From assembly GCF_900114495.1 (NCBI RefSeq), contig NZ_FOZI01000002.1:620001-684000 (forward strand): a DNA stretch of 64,000 nt. The letters are read 5' to 3'. Shown here piece after piece: positions 54,410-63,078 of this stretch; positions within the stretch are counted from its first letter, which is position 1; each line of letters starts with the position of its first letter. Source of the stretch: Dyella sp. OK004. GTDB taxonomy: Bacteria; Pseudomonadota; Gammaproteobacteria; Xanthomonadales; Rhodanobacteraceae. Under the pieces are notes generated by a model that did not search any database, was not told the origin of the DNA, and saw nothing but the letters and a program-made list of their open reading frames with translations. Position numbers and translations under genes: made by a program.

Positions 54410-57238
54410 TCAGAGTTTCAGGCGCACGCCGGCGGTATAGGTCTGCCCGTAGAACTCGCGCTGGATCGGACGGCTGCTGCTCGGACCCTCGGTGAACTTC
54501 AGGCGCGTATCGGTGAGGTTCTTGGCGTTGAAGAACAGCGACCACTGCTCATCGATCGCATAGCTAGCACCGAGATCCAGCGAGAACCGGGGCTGCGACC
54601 AGATATCCGTCGCCGCCGAGTTGCCCACGCCGAAGATGTTCTTGCTGACATAGTAGGCACCAAGATTCACGTTCAACCCGCCCAGGTCATAGAACAGCGC
54701 GAAGTTGCCGGTGTTACGCGATGTGGAAGGCAACTGCAGATGTTCGCCGGGGCGGATCTCGCCGCTCGAATCGACAAAGGTGTAGTTGGCCGCCATACCG
54801 AAACCGGCCAGCCAGCCGGGGAGCGTGGCGAACCGCTGCTGGTAGTTCAGCTCCACGCCACGCGCATGCGCGCTGCTGAGATTGGCGAAGGTGAACACCT
54901 TGGCCGCGCCGGTGAATCCGGCGAACAGTCCGTTGTTCGGAAAGGTCACGCCGGTCTCTTCCTTGTTGATGATGTAGTTGCTCAACTCCTTGTCGAACAC
55001 ACCCACCGAGGCGATGCCGCCGTTGTCTAGGTAATACTCCAGCGACAGATCGAAATTGTTGCTGGTGGTCGCCTTGAGGTTCGGATTGCCCTGGGTCACG
55101 TTGTCCGCCGCGGGATCGATCAAGGTCGACGCGGTGACTTGGTTGAAGCCCGGTCGCGCAATTGTCTTCGAATAGACCGCGCGCGCCACCAGGCCCTCGC
55201 TCAGCTCGTAGCGCAGCTGCACCGTGGGGAAGAAATGGTTATAGCTGTGGTTCACCGCAATCGGTACGGCACCGCCGAAGGCCCCCGTGTTCGGATCGAC
55301 CAGGACCTGATTGCCGCCGTAGGTGGCCATGGTCCGCTCCCAGCGCACACCGGCCAGCACACCCAGCTTGTCGGTCGGCTTGAACTGATACTGGCCATAG
55401 ACGGCATAGACGTTCTCCTTGCCGTTCGACGCACCCTGCGCTTCGCTCTGCGCGTCCGCCAGCGGGTTGTTCTCGGTAAACAGCTCCGGATGGGTCACGT
55501 ATAGATTGCGCAGCGCCTCGGCATTGATGTTGTAGCCGTTCTGGTAGTGATTCTTGTAATAGCTGATCGGCTGCCCAGAGACGAACTGGCTCAACGGCAG
55601 CGCCGGCGGGGTTCCGCTGAAGCGCGTGATCTCGCCGTGACGTGAGCGCTTGCGCGCGCTCACGCCGAACTTGATGTTCTCGTCGGTGCCTTCGAAATAG
55701 CTGGTCGGAATGGTGACATTGAATGCACCGGTGTATTCCTGATTGTGATCGTGTTCGGTACTGTTCTGGAAATTGCCGAACGTATAACCCGACGGATCGA
55801 GCGGATTGGCATTGAGATAGCCGAAGCGCGGAAAGCGCGGATCGCTGATATTGTCGTAAGCAACCGCCACCGCGTTCGGGTTGGAGAACGTGCTGTTGTA
55901 GTCGAACGGCTTGTTATACGAGCCGTAGGTCGCGGCCAGCAGGTAATCAATCTTGAAACTCTGGAAATGGTTCTCGCCGCCGAAGGTCGCCACACGCGTA
56001 TCGATGGTTTCCTTCTCGTCGCGCAGGGTCTTGTCGAAGGTGACGTTGGGATCGATGAAACCATGCGCATTCGACGGATCGGCGGTGACCGAGCCCGTAC
56101 CGCCGCCGAACATGTTGTAGGTCAGGCGCTGGCGGTTCACCGACTCGGTATAGCCTGCGTCGAAGTAGCGCACATACCAGCGGTTGTCGTCGTCGGGCTG
56201 GTAGTTGAGCTCGCCGCCATAACCGAGACGGCGGCGGTGATAGCGGTAGTAGCGCTGCTCGAAATCGTTCATCACCTTGTCAGGCGTGCCGTTGGCCTGG
56301 TCGTCGGCATAGGAGCCTTCGATATCGTCGACGCCGCGCTTGTCTTCGTAATAGGCCACGGTGCCGATAAAGCTGAAGGCATTGCCCGGACCGAAGCGGC
56401 CGCCGCCGCTCAACTGGTAGTCCTTGATCCCTGTGCTGCGCTGGCTCTCATAGCCGGCACCCAGCTCGACCTCCAGGAACTTGTCCTTGCCGGGCGGCAC
56501 CTGCTTGGGCGTGATTTCGATGGTGCCGCCTAATGCTTCGGCATCCTGGTCCGGCGTATTGGTCTTGGTCACCGTAATCGCGCCGATCAGGCCGGTGGGG
56601 ATCGAATCGAACGCCACCGCGCGCCCACCACCCATCGGCGAGGCGACATTGGTTGGCGGCAGACGTACGCCGCCGAAAGTGGCGCCGTTGAGATCGGCAT
56701 CGAGACCGCGAATATTTACGAAGCGGCCTTCGCCGGTATCGCTCTCCAGCGAGATGCCCGGAATGCGACGCACCGCTTCGCCCGCATTGACGTCGGGCAA
56801 TTTGCGGATCTCGGTCGCGGGCTGCACGTTGACCAGATTCGGCGCGTCCTGCTGGATGCTGCGCGCAAGTTCCAGCGGCGTGGTCTGTGCGGTGACCCGC
56901 AGGCCCTGCAAGGTCTTGGCGGTACCGCCGAATTCCACGTCCTGCTCGATGGTCTGGCCGGCATGCAGAATCACCTGCCGCTGCAACGGCGCCTGGCCGG
57001 ACGCACTGACCACCATGGTGTAGTTGCCCGGGTCCACGCCATCCAGCGCAAACTGGCCGTCCGCACCGGTAACCACGCTGCGCCCCGATTCGCTCAGCAC
57101 CACCTTGGCGCCCGCTACCGGACGATGCTCGCTCTCGACGACACCCTTGAGCGCGGCCGAGCCTGCCGCATGCGCCCATGTCGCTCCGGTCAACGCGGCG
57201 ACGCCCACCAGAAAACTGCCTGCACGTTTACGAGCCAT
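54410..57238 (-). CDS. TonB-dependent receptor with N-terminal carboxypeptidase-regulatory-like domain
   Basis: A 942-residue outer-membrane receptor. The start ATG at 57238 has GAAGGG upstream; an extra 15 residues from 57283 are possible. After the signal comes a CarboxypepD-reg-like beta domain (ALKGVVESEHRPVAGAKVVL, FALDGVDPGNYTMVVSASGQ). Next is a plug with RKLPDVNAGEAVRRIPGISLE, VNIRGLDADLNGATFGG and ITVTKTNTPDQDAEALGGTIEI, the type common in receptors for oligosaccharides and other large ligands. The chain ends TYTAGVRLKL. The YncE-like gene follows. A two-component system is divergent, with an 18-bp palindrome between them. Confidence 0.9.
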   Translation of the reverse strand: MARKRAGSFLVGVAALTGATWAHAAGSAALKGVVESEHRPVAGAKVVLSESGRSVVTGADGQFALDGVDPGNYTMVVSASGQAPLQRQVILHAGQTIEQDVEFGGTAKTLQGLRVTAQTTPLELARSIQQDAPNLVNVQPATEIRKLPDVNAGEAVRRIPGISLESDTGEGRFVNIRGLDADLNGATFGGVRLPPTNVASPMGGGRAVAFDSIPTGLIGAITVTKTNTPDQDAEALGGTIEITPKQVPPGKDKFLEVELGAGYESQRSTGIKDYQLSGGGRFGPGNAFSFIGTVAYYEDKRGVDDIEGSYADDQANGTPDKVMNDFEQRYYRYHRRRLGYGGELNYQPDDDNRWYVRYFDAGYTESVNRQRLTYNMFGGGTGSVTADPSNAHGFIDPNVTFDKTLRDEKETIDTRVATFGGENHFQSFKIDYLLAATYGSYNKPFDYNSTFSNPNAVAVAYDNISDPRFPRFGYLNANPLDPSGYTFGNFQNSTEHDHNQEYTGAFNVTIPTSYFEGTDENIKFGVSARKRSRHGEITRFSGTPPALPLSQFVSGQPISYYKNHYQNGYNINAEALRNLYVTHPELFTENNPLADAQSEAQGASNGKENVYAVYGQYQFKPTDKLGVLAGVRWERTMATYGGNQVLVDPNTGAFGGAVPIAVNHSYNHFFPTVQLRYELSEGLVARAVYSKTIARPGFNQVTASTLIDPAADNVTQGNPNLKATTSNNFDLSLEYYLDNGGIASVGVFDKELSNYIINKEETGVTFPNNGLFAGFTGAAKVFTFANLSSAHARGVELNYQQRFATLPGWLAGFGMAANYTFVDSSGEIRPGEHLQLPSTSRNTGNFALFYDLGGLNVNLGAYYVSKNIFGVGNSAATDIWSQPRFSLDLGASYAIDEQWSLFFNAKNLTDTRLKFTEGPSSSRPIQREFYGQTYTAGVRLKL

Positions 57239-57327
57239 GGAAAAACCCTTCGTTGAATGAGCACAGCCGGTCTGCGCTGTCATCCAAGCGAAACTAGGGA
57301 GGTGCTATGACCATGGGGATGCAGAGG

Positions 57328-57345
57328 CCTTACCGATCGGTAAGG
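57328..57345. promoter_or_regulatory. Perfect 18-bp palindrome in the receptor/two-component divergent region
   Basis: The sequence CCTTACCGATCGGTAAGG is a perfect 9+9 palindrome, 90 bp before the receptor start and 62 bp before the response regulator start. TTACCGATCGGTAA resembles operators of TetR-family repressors. It could instead bind the divergent OmpR-type regulator, though those usually use direct repeats. The binding protein is unknown. Confidence 0.5.
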
Positions 57346-57406
57346 AAGCCCCGTCATGGACGACATTCGCGACGAGATTCACATCACCCACCACGGAATG
57401 CCGCCC

Positions 57407-58084
57407 ATGAAAATCCTGATCGTCGAAGACGATCGCGACACCGCCGCGCATATCGCCGCCGGCCTGCAGTCGAGCGCGTCGCATATCGACAATGCGCACG
57501 ACGGTTACACGGGCCTGACCATGGCCGCGCGCGAGCATTACGACCTGCTGGTGGTCGACCGTATGCTGCCGCAGCTGGACGGCCTGTCGATGGTGCGCGA
57601 ATTGCGCCACGCGGGCCGTGAGACACCGATATTGATGGTCTCCGCCCTGGGCGAGGTCGACGCGCGCGTCGAAGGCCTGGAAGCCGGTGCCGACGACTAT
57701 CTGGCGAAACCTTTTGCGATGATCGAGCTACGCGCGCGCCTCGCCGCCCTGTCGCGCCGTCCGCATATGGCCGACCACCCCACGCTGTTACGCGTCGCCG
57801 ACCTCGTACTGGACCGGATCACGCGCGAGGTACGCCGTGCGGATCGCGCAGTCGAACTCCAGCCGCGTGAATTCCGCCTGCTGGAATATCTGATGACGCA
57901 TCAGGGGCGTGTGGTAACGCGCAGCATGCTGCTCGAACATGTATGGGAATTTCATTTCGACCCGCAGACCAGCGTGATCGAGACGCACATCAGCCGCCTG
58001 CGCAACAAGATCGACCGCGGCTTCGAACAGGAGTTGCTGCACACCGTGCGCGGCGCCGGGTATTGCCTGCGTGCGGCGGATTAG
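57407..58084 (+). CDS. OmpR-family response regulator
   Basis: A 225-residue response regulator. The receiver is MKILIVEDDRDTAAHIAAGL, with phosphoacceptor D51 in LLVVDRMLPQLDG and YLAKPFAMIEL. The winged helix is VELQPREFRLLEYLMTHQGRVVTRSMLLEHVWE and SVIETHISRLRNKIDRG, close to the CopR/CusR-like branch. I chose ATG 57407 at the receiver start; ATG 57398 is 3 codons upstream. The kinase gene overlaps by 14 bp. Confidence 0.92.
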   Translation: MKILIVEDDRDTAAHIAAGLQSSASHIDNAHDGYTGLTMAAREHYDLLVVDRMLPQLDGLSMVRELRHAGRETPILMVSALGEVDARVEGLEAGADDYLAKPFAMIELRARLAALSRRPHMADHPTLLRVADLVLDRITREVRRADRAVELQPREFRLLEYLMTHQGRVVTRSMLLEHVWEFHFDPQTSVIETHISRLRNKIDRGFEQELLHTVRGAGYCLRAAD

Positions 58085-59426
58085 CCTATTCCGCACGGCC
58101 GCGTTTCGCATGGCCATGATCCAGGCCACGCTGTTCGCCGCGCTGGTCGCGGCCCTGCTCGGCATCGCATGGTGGAGCGTCAGCGAGTACGCCGAAGCGC
58201 AACTGCGCGCCGACGTAAAGACCGACATCGCCAGCCTGCTCCAGGCCGCCGCCGACGGCACACTGACGCAGCAGATCCGCCAGCGCGTCGCGGTGATGCC
58301 GGTAGGGCCTGATTACTACCTGCTTGCCGACACGGCGGGACATCGCCTGGCGGGCAATCTCGTCTATCGACCGACCAAGGCGGGTTGGCATGCCGTGCCT
58401 CTGCAGGGCGCGCTGGGCGAAGACAACAGCGACGCCGACATCGTGCACCTCTACGTGGTGCAGTTGGCCGACGGCCGCTGGCTGGCCGCCGGCAGCGACA
58501 ACCGCAGCGTGGTCGAGTTGAGCGAATTGCTCAGCCAGCGCTTTCTGGAAATCGGCGTGCCGGCCGTCCTTCTCGTACTGCTGATCGGTGGCATCGGCGG
58601 CTGGCTCTATCTGCGCCGCATCGACGCCCTGGGTGAACTGGCCGAGCGCGCGCTCGAAGGCGAGACCGCACTGGTGATCGCCCCTTCGGGCAAGGGCGAC
58701 GAATTCGATCGCCTGGCCAACCGCCTCAACCGCATGCTGGGCCGCATGCATGTGCTGATGGATGGCATGCGGCAGGTTTCAAACGATATCGCCCACGATT
58801 TGCGCACGCCGCTCACGCGCATGCGTCAGGGATTGGAATCCAGCCTCGATCCGCATGTCGACGAACAGGGACTGCGCGACGGTGCGCAGCATGCACTGGA
58901 GGAAGTCGACGGCCTGCTGGCGACCTTTCGTGCACTGCTGCGCATCGCCAGTGTCGAATCGCGGCAGCGACGATCCGGCTTCGAAGACCTGGATCTGTCG
59001 GCCGTGTTCGACACGCTCGCGGAAACGTATCGGCCGGTGGCCGAGGATCTCGGACAGCAATGGTCCGCACGCATCGAAAGCGGTCGCCGCCTGCACGGCG
59101 ACCGCATCCTGTTAACGCAGATGCTGGCCAACCTGATCGAGAACGCGTTGCGCCACACACCACCCGGATCGCGCATCGAGCTGAGCCTGAGCAGCACGCC
59201 CGAACGCATCATCGGGCGCGTGACTGACAGCGGCCCCGGCATTCCCTCCGAGGCGCGCGAACGCGTACTGCGCCGCTTCGTACGGCTGGACCGCAGCCGC
59301 AGTACGCCCGGCAGCGGGCTCGGCCTGGCCCTGGTCGCCGCGGTCGCCGATCTGCACGGCATTCGCCTGACACTTGGAGATGCTCAGCCGGGACTCGCGG
59401 TGGAGCTCGGCTTTCCTGCGCTGTAA
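58071..59426 (+). CDS. Sensor histidine kinase with HAMP domain
   Basis: A 451-residue kinase from GTG 58071, overlapping the regulator gene. Helices at about 13-35 and 160-180 flank a periplasmic domain of about 125 residues. Then come a HAMP linker, QVSNDIAHDLRTPLTRMRQG with phospho-His242, and ATP-binding boxes MLANLIENALRHTPPG, VTDSGPGIP and GSGLGLALVAAVADLH. It is the cognate partner of the preceding regulator and likely controls the divergent receptor operon. Signal unknown. Confidence 0.9.
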   Translation: MRRISLFRTAAFRMAMIQATLFAALVAALLGIAWWSVSEYAEAQLRADVKTDIASLLQAAADGTLTQQIRQRVAVMPVGPDYYLLADTAGHRLAGNLVYRPTKAGWHAVPLQGALGEDNSDADIVHLYVVQLADGRWLAAGSDNRSVVELSELLSQRFLEIGVPAVLLVLLIGGIGGWLYLRRIDALGELAERALEGETALVIAPSGKGDEFDRLANRLNRMLGRMHVLMDGMRQVSNDIAHDLRTPLTRMRQGLESSLDPHVDEQGLRDGAQHALEEVDGLLATFRALLRIASVESRQRRSGFEDLDLSAVFDTLAETYRPVAEDLGQQWSARIESGRRLHGDRILLTQMLANLIENALRHTPPGSRIELSLSSTPERIIGRVTDSGPGIPSEARERVLRRFVRLDRSRSTPGSGLGLALVAAVADLHGIRLTLGDAQPGLAVELGFPAL

Positions 59427-59438
59427 GCGTTCCGTTGA

Positions 59439-60017
59439 TCAGGCCAGATTGTCGCCAGCGAATTCCCAATGCACGAGCTGCCAGAACGCCTCCAGATATT
59501 TCGGGCGGAGGTTGCGGTAGTCGATGTAATACGCGTGCTCCCACACATCCACCACCAGCAGTGGACGATCCTCACTGGTCAGCGGCGTTGCCGCATTGCT
59601 GGTGTTGACGATCGCCAGCGTGCCATCCGGACGCTGCACCAGCCACGTCCAGCCCGAGCCGAAATTGCCGGCGGCGGATTTGGCGAATGCCTCCTTGAAC
59701 TGCGCGAACGAACCGAACGCGTGCGCGATCGCATCGGCCAGTTTGCCGCGGGGTTCGCCACCACCGCGCGGGCTCATCGAATTCCAGTAGAAGCTGTGAT
59801 TCCAGATCTGCGCAGCGTTGTTGAAGATGGCCCCCGAGGAACGGCGAATGATGTCCTCCAGACTCATCGACTCGAACTCGGTGCCCTTGATCAGGCTATT
59901 AAGATTGGTGACATAGGCCTGGTGATGTTTGCCGTAGTGATAGTCCAGCGTCTCGGCGGAAATATGCGGCACCAGCCCATTGCGCTCATACGGCAAGGGA
60001 AGCAGTTCGACAGCCAT
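59439..60017 (-). CDS. sodB: Fe superoxide dismutase
   Basis: A 192-residue cytoplasmic enzyme converting superoxide to peroxide and oxygen. It starts MAVELLPLPYERNGLVPHIS at ATG 60017, with AAAGGA 8-9 nt upstream. Metal ligands are His27 (DYHYGKHHQAYV), His in AAQIWNHSFYWN, and Asp and His in VDVWEHAYYIDY. AAQ before the second ligand and overall length match iron-type SodB. It lies 32 bp after the MFS transporter gene on the same strand and may be cotranscribed with it. It converges with the kinase gene with a 12-bp gap. Confidence 0.96.
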   Translation of the reverse strand: MAVELLPLPYERNGLVPHISAETLDYHYGKHHQAYVTNLNSLIKGTEFESMSLEDIIRRSSGAIFNNAAQIWNHSFYWNSMSPRGGGEPRGKLADAIAHAFGSFAQFKEAFAKSAAGNFGSGWTWLVQRPDGTLAIVNTSNAATPLTSEDRPLLVVDVWEHAYYIDYRNLRPKYLEAFWQLVHWEFAGDNLA

Positions 60018-60049
60018 CGTCAGGGTCCTTTCGTTGGGGGGGAAAATCA

Positions 60050-61456
60050 TTACGGAGCGCGCGGCGCGGCCCGTCGCGCAATGGGCAAGGCGCACGCCAC
60101 CAGCACGGCGAACACGCCGAATACCCACAGCGCCGCCGAGCGCGCACCGGCCACGCCACCCGGATCGCCGAGGCCTGCCGCATTGGCGATCAGCCCTGCC
60201 ATGGCGGCGCCCAGCGACATCGCATACAGCTGCACTGTCGAGATCGACGACGACGCCAGCGCGCCCTCGTCCGCCGGCGCCGAGGCCAGCAGCGCGGTAA
60301 GCAGATGCGGCCATGCCAGCCCAACGCCGAGACCGACGCCGGCCAGCACCACACACAACAAGACGAAGCCCGCCCCCTGCTCGAAGCCGCTCGGCTGTTG
60401 CAGCATCCACGCCAGCAAGGCCAGCGACAGCGCCATCAACAGCGGCCCGATGCGAATGCTGGTCGTGGCGAAAGCGCCGCTGCGTCCGGCGCTGAGCATC
60501 GAACCGAAACTCCAGCCGCCCGCCATCACCGCCGTCAGATAACCCGCCACCAGCGGTTCATGGCCGTGGATCACCTGCAGGAAATACGGCACGAAAATCT
60601 CCGCCGTACTGCCGATCACCAGCAGGCTGAGCACGCCGTAGATCGCGCGCAGCCGCGACGGTGCATAGGCACCGGTCGGCAGCAGCTTCGCTGCGGCGCG
60701 ACGGTCCAGCCACACGATCCATGCGGCAAGCGCCAGGCCGGCGATCACTCCTGCCGCCTGCATGCCACGTGATGTGCTGAGACTGGCCAGCGACACGGCG
60801 AGCACCGACAGCGCCAGCAAGGCTAACCGGCCACCCGGCACGCGCGAATGACTGCCCGCTGACGCGCCCGCAGGCAGCCACACCGAAACAATGACCGCCA
60901 GCGCCAGCACCTCCGGCAGCAGACACCAGAATGCCGCCCGCCAATCACCCAGCTGCGCGAACACACCGCCGATCGCCGGCCCCGACAACGTGGCAATGCC
61001 CCACATCGCCGAGACCAGCCCCATCGCGCGCGACCATAGCGACGGCTCGAATACCCGGCGGATCAGTACATAGGCCAGCGATACCAGCACGCCTCCGCCC
61101 AACCCCTGCAAGCTGCGCCCCGCCAGCATCCACAGCATGGATGTAGCGCTTGCACAGACCACGGTGCCCACGGTGAATACACCCAACGCCAGCAGGTACG
61201 CCCCTTTGCCGCCGCGTCGCGCCGCCAGCGTCGCTGCCAGCGTGGCGCCGATGATCGAGGCGATCACAAACAGCGTGGTGTTCCAGGCGTAATAAGCGAG
61301 GCCGCCGATGTCCGCCACGATCGACGGCATGATGGTGGTCACCACATAGACATTGATCGCGTGCAGCGCGGTGCCACCCGCCAGGGCGAGGGAGCGGACG
61401 CCATTGCGCCCCGAGAGGAGATCCGACCATGAGGCAGATTCGGTTGTAACGGACAT
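60050..61456 (-). CDS. MFS transporter, DHA2-like multidrug exporter
   Basis: A 468-residue inner-membrane transporter with about 14 hydrophobic segments. ALHAINVYVVTTIMPSIVADIGGLAYYAWN is motif D1 of the DHA2 drug:proton antiporters, and LAGRSLQGLGGGVLVSLAYVLI is near motif B/C. I chose ATG 61456; the upstream open frame has no site. A divergent cysteine-rich HTH regulator gene faces it across 84 bp that hold two matched operators, so it is probably the regulator's target. Its substrate may be a toxic or redox-active compound, given sodB downstream. Confidence 0.88.
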   Translation of the reverse strand: MSVTTESASWSDLLSGRNGVRSLALAGGTALHAINVYVVTTIMPSIVADIGGLAYYAWNTTLFVIASIIGATLAATLAARRGGKGAYLLALGVFTVGTVVCASATSMLWMLAGRSLQGLGGGVLVSLAYVLIRRVFEPSLWSRAMGLVSAMWGIATLSGPAIGGVFAQLGDWRAAFWCLLPEVLALAVIVSVWLPAGASAGSHSRVPGGRLALLALSVLAVSLASLSTSRGMQAAGVIAGLALAAWIVWLDRRAAAKLLPTGAYAPSRLRAIYGVLSLLVIGSTAEIFVPYFLQVIHGHEPLVAGYLTAVMAGGWSFGSMLSAGRSGAFATTSIRIGPLLMALSLALLAWMLQQPSGFEQGAGFVLLCVVLAGVGLGVGLAWPHLLTALLASAPADEGALASSSISTVQLYAMSLGAAMAGLIANAAGLGDPGGVAGARSAALWVFGVFAVLVACALPIARRAAPRAP

Positions 61457-61487
61457 GCGACCTCGACAATGCGCGTCATGCGCGCCT

Positions 61488-61513
61488 AATATCCAAGTAT
61501 CAACTTGCATATT
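61488..61513. promoter_or_regulatory. Operator 1 of the divergent regulator/MFS pair
   Basis: Inverted repeat of 11-bp arms AATATCCAAGT and ACTTGCATATT separated by ATCA; 10 of 11 positions are complementary. It lies 32 bp before the MFS start. The same architecture (11-4-11) recurs at 61530-61555, with centres 42 bp apart. Confidence 0.6.
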
Positions 61514-61529
61514 AAGTCGAACCCGTGGA

Positions 61530-61555
61530 ATTAAACAAGCATGAGCTTGGATAAT
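61530..61555. promoter_or_regulatory. Operator 2, overlapping the regulator start codon
   Basis: Inverted repeat of arms ATTAAACAAGC and GCTTGGATAAT separated by ATGA, complementary at 9 of 11 positions and sharing the CTTG...ATA core with operator 1. The ATG of the regulator gene sits in the spacer, so binding here would block its own expression. Function is inferred from position and similarity. Confidence 0.55.
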
Positions 61556-62215
61556 AAAATCGATCCGCCCGCCGAGCGCATCCTGCGCCAGCTGAAGACG
61601 CAGGGGCCGCAGGGCACCGCGGCGCTTGCGGAGGCGTTGGACATCACCGCGGAAGCGGTGCGCCAGCAAGTACAGAAGCTGCTCGACGATGACCTCATCA
61701 CGGGCCAGCAGGAACGCGCCGCCGGTGTTGGCCGGCCGCGCCAGCTGTGGTCACTTACTGCCGCCGGCCATACCCGTTTCCCCGATGCGCACGCACAGCT
61801 CGCCGTCGACCTGATCGCCTCGGTGCGTGCGCTGTTTGGCGATGCCGGTGTGGATCGCATGATCGACGCACGCCGCGACGACAATCGCCGTACCTATCTC
61901 GAAAGCATCGGCAACGCCCGCAACCTCGGCGAGCGCGTGAAACGGCTGGCCGCCATCCGCGAACGCGAAGGCTATATGGCGAGAGCCGAGCGCGATGGCC
62001 GCGACTGGCTGCTGATCGAAGACCACTGCCCCATCTGCGCCGCCGCGCAGACCTGCCAGGGTTTCTGCCGCGCCGAACTGGAGCTATTCCGCGAGGTGCT
62101 AGGCGACGAAGCGCAGGTGGTCCGCGAGCAACATCTGCTGGCTGGCGCGCGGCGCTGCGTTTATCGGATCAGTCAGCGCCGTCTGCTGAATACGCCAGTC
62201 CGGCTGCAGGACTAA
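61541..62215 (+). CDS. HTH transcriptional regulator with C-terminal cysteine cluster (SufR-like)
   Basis: A 224-residue regulator. The winged helix (AERILRQLKTQGPQGTAALAEALDITAEAVRQQVQKLLDDDLI, then GRPRQLWSLT) is of the ArsR/DeoR-like SufR type. The C-terminus has Cys163, Cys166, Cys172 and Cys176 (EDHCPICAAAQTCQGFCRAEL) and Cys206 (RRCVYRI). This pattern is known from SufR-type repressors that bind an iron-sulfur cluster. It is divergent from an MFS exporter whose operon ends in sodB, so it may sense redox or metal stress. Two operator-like repeats lie upstream, one over its start. Confidence 0.82.
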   Translation: MSLDNKIDPPAERILRQLKTQGPQGTAALAEALDITAEAVRQQVQKLLDDDLITGQQERAAGVGRPRQLWSLTAAGHTRFPDAHAQLAVDLIASVRALFGDAGVDRMIDARRDDNRRTYLESIGNARNLGERVKRLAAIREREGYMARAERDGRDWLLIEDHCPICAAAQTCQGFCRAELELFREVLGDEAQVVREQHLLAGARRCVYRISQRRLLNTPVRLQD

Positions 62216-62349
62216 GCCTCTTTGAACAAATTCTTTTGTTAGACCTGATCGGTCTCGAGTCTCGCTTTGAGCTGCCTCTCTTGCTCGCGGGGGAACGTTG
62301 GTGAGAGATAGGCTCGTGGTTCGCGGCTTCCTACTTTGAGTGTCAGGTT

Positions 62350-62517
62350 GTCGCGACCTGGCCGCTTATGCAGCGGGCATTTCGGACGCCTGCCGGCGCC
62401 CGAGTCACTTTCTCTTTGCTGACCCAAAGAGAAAGTAACCAAAGAGAAATGGTCTAAAGAGCGCGGTGTGCTTTGTAGCTGCGCATCTTCCAATGTCAGA
62501 CGTCGGGATGGTTTTTC
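62350..62517 (-). repeat. Dispersed repeat, inverted copy
   Basis: Reverse complement of the repeat at 62632-62875 and 17638-17875. The core hairpin is GTCACTTTCTCTTTG/CAAAGAGAAAGTAAC at 62404-62439. Similarity extends through the GCGACCTGGCCGCTTATGC segment and to the CATCCCGAC end. Together with the next copy it forms a head-to-head pair. No gene in 62216-62350. Confidence 0.7.
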
Positions 62518-62525
62518 GCCTTGCC

Positions 62526-62549
62526 CCCTCCCCTGCTCGCAGGGGAGGG
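62526..62549. repeat. C/G-rich hairpin repeat
   Basis: Arms CCCTCCCCTGC and GCAGGGGAGGG, identical to those at 30389-30415, with a 2-nt loop. It lies between the two head-to-head copies of the larger repeat. Confidence 0.6.
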
Positions 62550-62631
62550 CTGGGGAGGGGTAAGTACTTGGTTCGCGGTTTCCTACTTTGGCTGTCGGGT
62601 GATCGCGACGTGATCACTAGCAACACTGTCT

Positions 62632-62875
62632 CGAGCACCCACCCCTCACCCCAACCCTCTCCCCAGAGGGGAGAGGGAGATGTTGCGCTTCAAGGCGAGA
62701 CAGACCATCAAGCCAAAGAACACCATCCCTACGCCTGACACTGGAAGATGCGTAGCTACAGAGCACACCGCCTGCTCTTCAGGCCATTTCTCTTTGGTTA
62801 CTTTCTCTTTGGGCCAGCAAAGAGAAAGTGACCCGGCTCGCGGCAGCGAGGCGGAACGCCCGCTGCGTAAGCGGC
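62632..62875 (+). repeat. Dispersed repeat, copy 3
   Basis: Direct copy of the repeat at 17638-17875: it starts CGAGCACCCACCCCTCACC, has hairpin CCCTCTCCCC/GGGGAGAGGG (62655-62677) and the core hairpin GTTACTTTCTCTTTG/CAAAGAGAAAGTGAC (62797-62832). I see no gene in 62216-63078; beyond the repeats only the M13 promoter region (62880-63078) remains. Confidence 0.75.
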
Positions 62876-63078
62876 CAGGTCGCAACACCCCAACCCGGAG
62901 AGTTGTGAATCAGCCCCCCTCTCTGCTGATTGAGGCCAGAGAAAGCCCGGCTACGATGCCAAACCAGACCATGTCGAGAGTTACCTTCGACACTGCCGCC
63001 TTCCGCCGCCCCTCCCTAGCCTGCAAGATGGGCTGATAGCGTGCTTCGCTCGCCCGTCACCGTACTCAGGGAGATTCC

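Noticed and set aside
62680-63036. Open frame through the third repeat copy
   Set aside because: Contains the same translated repeat (VTFSLGQQRESD) and no protein features.
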